Origin: Candidatus Dichloromethanomonas elyunquensis
GTDB taxonomy: Bacteria; Bacillota; Desulfitobacteriia; Desulfitobacteriales; Syntrophobotulaceae
Reading direction: 5' to 3'
NCBI GenBank assembly: GCA_001515265.1
Contig: LNDB01000008.1
Location: 1-64,000, forward strand
DNA: 64,000 bases
Shown in pieces: positions 60,730 through 64,000 of the stretch. Within the stretch, counting starts at the first letter, position 1. Each line of letters starts with the position of its first letter. Made by a program: the position numbers and the translations under genes. Below the pieces are notes generated by a model that was given only the letters and a program-made list of their open reading frames with translations, searched no databases and was not told the DNA's origin.

Positions 60730-61976
60730 AAGCATTGCATGAGTATACGGAAGAATTATATCATTGTATTCGCTGCGGTTTTTGCACTAAGGTTTGTCCT
60801 GTTTATAATACTGTAAATAGGGAAATGGCTGTTTCCAGGGGAAGAATAAGGTTGATGCGGGAACATTTGGACGGGAATTTAGAACTCACGCCTAAAATGA
60901 TGGAATACCTGGATTCTTGCCTGGGTTGCAGGACTTGTGTGACCAATTGTCCCCCCCAGGTTCCTACCGATGAGATAGTCAGGGCGGCTAGAACCAAATA
61001 TGCACAAAATCAGGGACAGCCTCTGATGCGCCATGTTATGCTGCATAACGTAATGAACAAGCCTGAACGCTTTTCCAAGGCCTTTGGTTCTTTAAAGCTG
61101 GCACGAACGACAGGATTGAACAGGCTGTTGCCGAAGACGCTGAAAGCAAGAGAGAATTTGCTGCCTAATCTGCCGGAACGTACTTTTAAAGAAGAATTAA
61201 AGGAGTTAGCAATTAAGAAAAGCACAAAAAAAGTAGGCTTTTTCTTAGGTTGTATGGATAACAATTTATATCCGCAGATTATCAGAGCAGCAATCAATGT
61301 TTTGGAAAGACTTGGTTATGAACCTGTGATCCCCACAAATGTAGTTTGTTGCGGTGCAGCTCACCATACCTACGGCGATATGAATATTGGCCGTAAATTA
61401 GCCCTCAAGAATATTAAGGTCTTCTCCAACATTGATGCGGATGTTATTTTGACTGATTGTGCTACCTGCGGTTCAACCCTGCAGTCTTATGGTAAATTAT
61501 TCCAGAATCAACGGGAAGAGGCAGAGGCTTCTAACTTTGCCCGGAAAGTCATGGATATTAACGAATTTCTTAAAGGCAAGCTAATTCCGGGTGATTTACC
61601 TGTTCAGGAGACTGTAACATACCATGATCCTTGTCATCTTGTCCGTTACCAAAACGTTAAGGAATCTCCCCGGATGGTCCTGGCAGCAGCAGGGGCCAAA
61701 CTGGAGGAGATGTCTGAGGCTGACCGCTGCTGTGGCGGCGGAGGGACCTACAATATTTTCCACTATGACATCTCCATGAAAATCCTAGACCGTAAAATAG
61801 CGAACGTAAAAAAGACAGGGGCGACAATTCTTGCTACTTCCTGCCCGGCCTGCCGTATCCAATTGGCTCATGGAATAAAAAGGCACGGGTTATCTATCGA
61901 GGTATTGCATCCTATTGAACTCTTAGCTAAATCTTATGGAAATGGGGGGGAAGGCCAAGCCGAAGAATTACACTAG
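60726..61976 (+). CDS. Fe-S oxidoreductase (GlcF-like)
   Basis: CIRCGFCTKVCP, CLGCRTCVTNCP, two CCG-type domains. Confidence 0.92.
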   Translation: MKALHEYTEELYHCIRCGFCTKVCPVYNTVNREMAVSRGRIRLMREHLDGNLELTPKMMEYLDSCLGCRTCVTNCPPQVPTDEIVRAARTKYAQNQGQPLMRHVMLHNVMNKPERFSKAFGSLKLARTTGLNRLLPKTLKARENLLPNLPERTFKEELKELAIKKSTKKVGFFLGCMDNNLYPQIIRAAINVLERLGYEPVIPTNVVCCGAAHHTYGDMNIGRKLALKNIKVFSNIDADVILTDCATCGSTLQSYGKLFQNQREEAEASNFARKVMDINEFLKGKLIPGDLPVQETVTYHDPCHLVRYQNVKESPRMVLAAAGAKLEEMSEADRCCGGGGTYNIFHYDISMKILDRKIANVKKTGATILATSCPACRIQLAHGIKRHGLSIEVLHPIELLAKSYGNGGEGQAEELH

Positions 61977-62049
61977 AAAAGAGAATATCAGGGTCACTTA
62001 CGGAAAAGGTTTAAGAGGTTGTGTATTTAAATTTGGGAGGAGGTAAAAT

Positions 62050-63363
62050 ATGGATACTCAAAGTGAAGTCGCGAAACGTACAATCCGCAAGTTAACAACC
62101 CGTATCATTCCTTATATCTTCATACTGTATATTATTTCTTTTCTCGATCGGGTCAATATTGGCTATGCGGCGCTGACGATGAACAAAGCGTTAAGCCTAA
62201 GCAGTTCTGTGTTCGGTCTTATTTCGGGTATATTTTTTATTGGTTATTTTATTTTTGAAGTGCCCAGCAATATTATATTGCACAAGATAGGGGCCAGAAT
62301 ATGGATTGCCCGTATCATGGTTACTTGGGGAATCGTGGTGATAATTACCGCTTGGGCCGCTAATGCCACACATCTGTATATTTTGCGCTTTTTGTTGGGA
62401 CTCGCCGAAGCGGGATTTTTCCCAGGGATTATTCTCTACCTTACTTTATGGTTTCCGGCAAAACAGCAGGCGCGTGCGATTGCCCTGTTTATGAGCGCCA
62501 TGCCCGTATCCAATATCATCGGGGCTCCGATATCGGCATGGTTCTTAGGGTTTACTCATCTCGGCTGGGAAGGATGGCGGTGGTTGTTTGTCTGGGAAGG
62601 ACTTCCGGCAGTCATATTTGGAATCATAACAATTTTTTATTTGACCGACCGTCCGGAACAGGCAAAATGGCTGTCTGATGAAGAGAAGAATTGGCTTACC
62701 ACAAAACTGAAAGAGGAACATGAAGCTAAGATTGCCGCAAAAAAGCTTACGACCAAAGAAGCTTTGGCAAATCGCCGGGTCTGGTACCTTTCCTTAGTTT
62801 ATTTCTTTAGCCAAAACGGTCTTTTTGGGGTAGGGTTCTGGTTGCCTACCATTATTAAAGGCTTTTCTAATTCATTATCAAACCAGCAAGTCGGGTTTAT
62901 TGCTATGATTCCGTACATTGTCGCCGGTGTTTCCATGATATTTGTGGCCCGCCACTCTGACCGGACCGGGGAACGGCGTATCCATACCGCGATTCCACCC
63001 TTGGTCGGAGCGATTGGGCTTATCGGGTCGGGAATGAGCCATGACCCCGTTGTCCAAATTATCATGCTTTCCATAGCTACGGCAGGAATTTTCAGCTACT
63101 ATGCATGTTTCTGGTCTATGACATCGACGTTCCTGACCGGAGCGGCAGCGGCAGTCGGAATAGCAGTCATCAATTCCATCGGGAATCTTGGCGGTTTCGT
63201 TGGCCCTTACACGATTGGACTTTTGAAAGACGCGACAGGTTCAGTATACACGGGCCTATATTATCTAGGCGGCTGCTTATTGATTACGAGCCTATTAATT
63301 TTAGCTTTACGTAAGGAAAATCCTAGTTCCGCTAGTTCGCAATCCGGTAAACAAGCAGTCTAA
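62050..63363 (+). CDS. MFS transporter, anion:cation symporter type
   Basis: SFLDRVNIGYAALTMNKALSLSSSVFGLISGIFFIGYFIFEVPSN. Confidence 0.9.
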   Translation: MDTQSEVAKRTIRKLTTRIIPYIFILYIISFLDRVNIGYAALTMNKALSLSSSVFGLISGIFFIGYFIFEVPSNIILHKIGARIWIARIMVTWGIVVIITAWAANATHLYILRFLLGLAEAGFFPGIILYLTLWFPAKQQARAIALFMSAMPVSNIIGAPISAWFLGFTHLGWEGWRWLFVWEGLPAVIFGIITIFYLTDRPEQAKWLSDEEKNWLTTKLKEEHEAKIAAKKLTTKEALANRRVWYLSLVYFFSQNGLFGVGFWLPTIIKGFSNSLSNQQVGFIAMIPYIVAGVSMIFVARHSDRTGERRIHTAIPPLVGAIGLIGSGMSHDPVVQIIMLSIATAGIFSYYACFWSMTSTFLTGAAAAVGIAVINSIGNLGGFVGPYTIGLLKDATGSVYTGLYYLGGCLLITSLLILALRKENPSSASSQSGKQAV

Positions 63364-63445
63364 TCGGTTCAGATCTTAAAAACACGACCGGGTTCCGAAT
63401 TATCAAATGTGATAACTTAGGCTAAGACATACCAGGGCAATAAAA

Positions 63446-63497
63446 GAGCGTGTCGCCAAACGTTTATGGAAAAACGGAGCGCGGCACGCTCCTTTTT
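63446..63497 (+). terminator. Terminator after the MFS gene
   Basis: GAGCGTGtCGC/GCGgCACGCTC followed by TTTTT. Confidence 0.7.
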
Positions 63498-63551
63498 GTT
63501 GGGAACCGAGATGTAACATAAATTATACCAATTTTTGAAGGTAAAAAGAGG

Positions 63552-63595
63552 AATTTGAGGATAATTGTTGAATAATTTGAGGATTATTGTTGAAT
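63552..63595 (+). repeat. Tandem duplication of a 22-bp unit
   Basis: AATTTGAGGATAATTGTTGAAT then AATTTGAGGATTATTGTTGAAT, one mismatch. Confidence 0.9.
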
Positions 63596-63664
63596 GTACA
63601 CGGCTTTCCGTTGTTAAAAAATGTTTTTTAATATAAGGATTATTTAGAAATGGAGATGTTTTTA

Positions 63665-64000
63665 ATGCACGATGATTTTATTTCCATCGGTGAAGTTCTT
63701 ACATACTTAAGAGAAGAAAATATCACCGATCTGGAGAATAAAGCCCAATATGTTCACAATTTTATTGAAAAAGAGAATAAAAGTATTGGTAATGCATATG
63801 ACCGTTACCTGGAAAATGGGCCATCAACTTTCATGAATGTCGTAACAGAGCATTCCGGTGTCAAAAAAGAATGCATTTTATGGTGTGTCAACCATTATCT
63901 TAGTTTAAACAGGAACTCTAATGTTATCGAAAAAGCTTGTAATGCAATGCGCCAATTTGGAACCGGATGCGGAACATCCGCGTCTTCGTGCGGAATGACT
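63665..64000 (+). CDS. Partial PLP-dependent alpha-oxoamine synthase-like protein, truncated by window end
   Basis: Open frame from ATG 63665: ...VNHYLSLNRNSNVIEKACNAMRQFGTGCGTSASSCGMT resembles the YLGLsxxPxVixAaxxAxxxyGtGxGtSrxxxG region. Confidence 0.5.
   Translation, partial: MHDDFISIGEVLTYLREENITDLENKAQYVHNFIEKENKSIGNAYDRYLENGPSTFMNVVTEHSGVKKECILWCVNHYLSLNRNSNVIEKACNAMRQFGTGCGTSASSCGMT

Overview
This 64 kb window looks like a chromosomal segment of a low-to-mid GC, spore-forming Firmicute. The gene content (reductive dehalogenase plus full spore gene set) suggests a Desulfitobacterium/Dehalobacter/Desulfosporosinus-type Peptococcaceae; that assignment is inference. The backbone is a conserved sporulation and housekeeping stretch: spo0A 3' part, nudF, spoIIM, xerD, deoB-punA-pdp, dacF, spoIIAA-AB-sigF, spoVAC-AD-AE-AF, DHH/CBS/tRNA nucleotidyltransferase, trpS, scpAB, lysA with a lysine riboswitch, glnS, amtB-glnB, dnaJ-clpB and ribDEBAH with an FMN riboswitch. 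Accessory content includes a ParM-like actin with a ParR-like partner, a reductive dehalogenase locus (rdhA-rdhB-rdhC-like plus a CRP/FNR-type regulator), an asparagine synthase, a split UxaA-type dehydratase, a TetM-like ribosomal protection GTPase, an ECF sigma/DUF4349 pair and a FadR-glcD-glcF-MFS cluster. Observations most worth follow-up: an exact 7-1-7 Fur box in front of asnB; an ANTAR-type dual-hexaloop leader overlapping a terminator in front of amtB-glnB; a probable AUU start codon for glnS; an FNR-geometry palindrome centred near -41 of a predicted rdhA promoter; an overlooked 34-aa membrane ORF after rdhC; a CtsR-like operator on the dnaJ-clpB promoter; the inverted spoIIA operon; and two paralogous uncharacterised membrane-anchored proteins. 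All calls come from reading the sequence and supplied translations; no database search was run.
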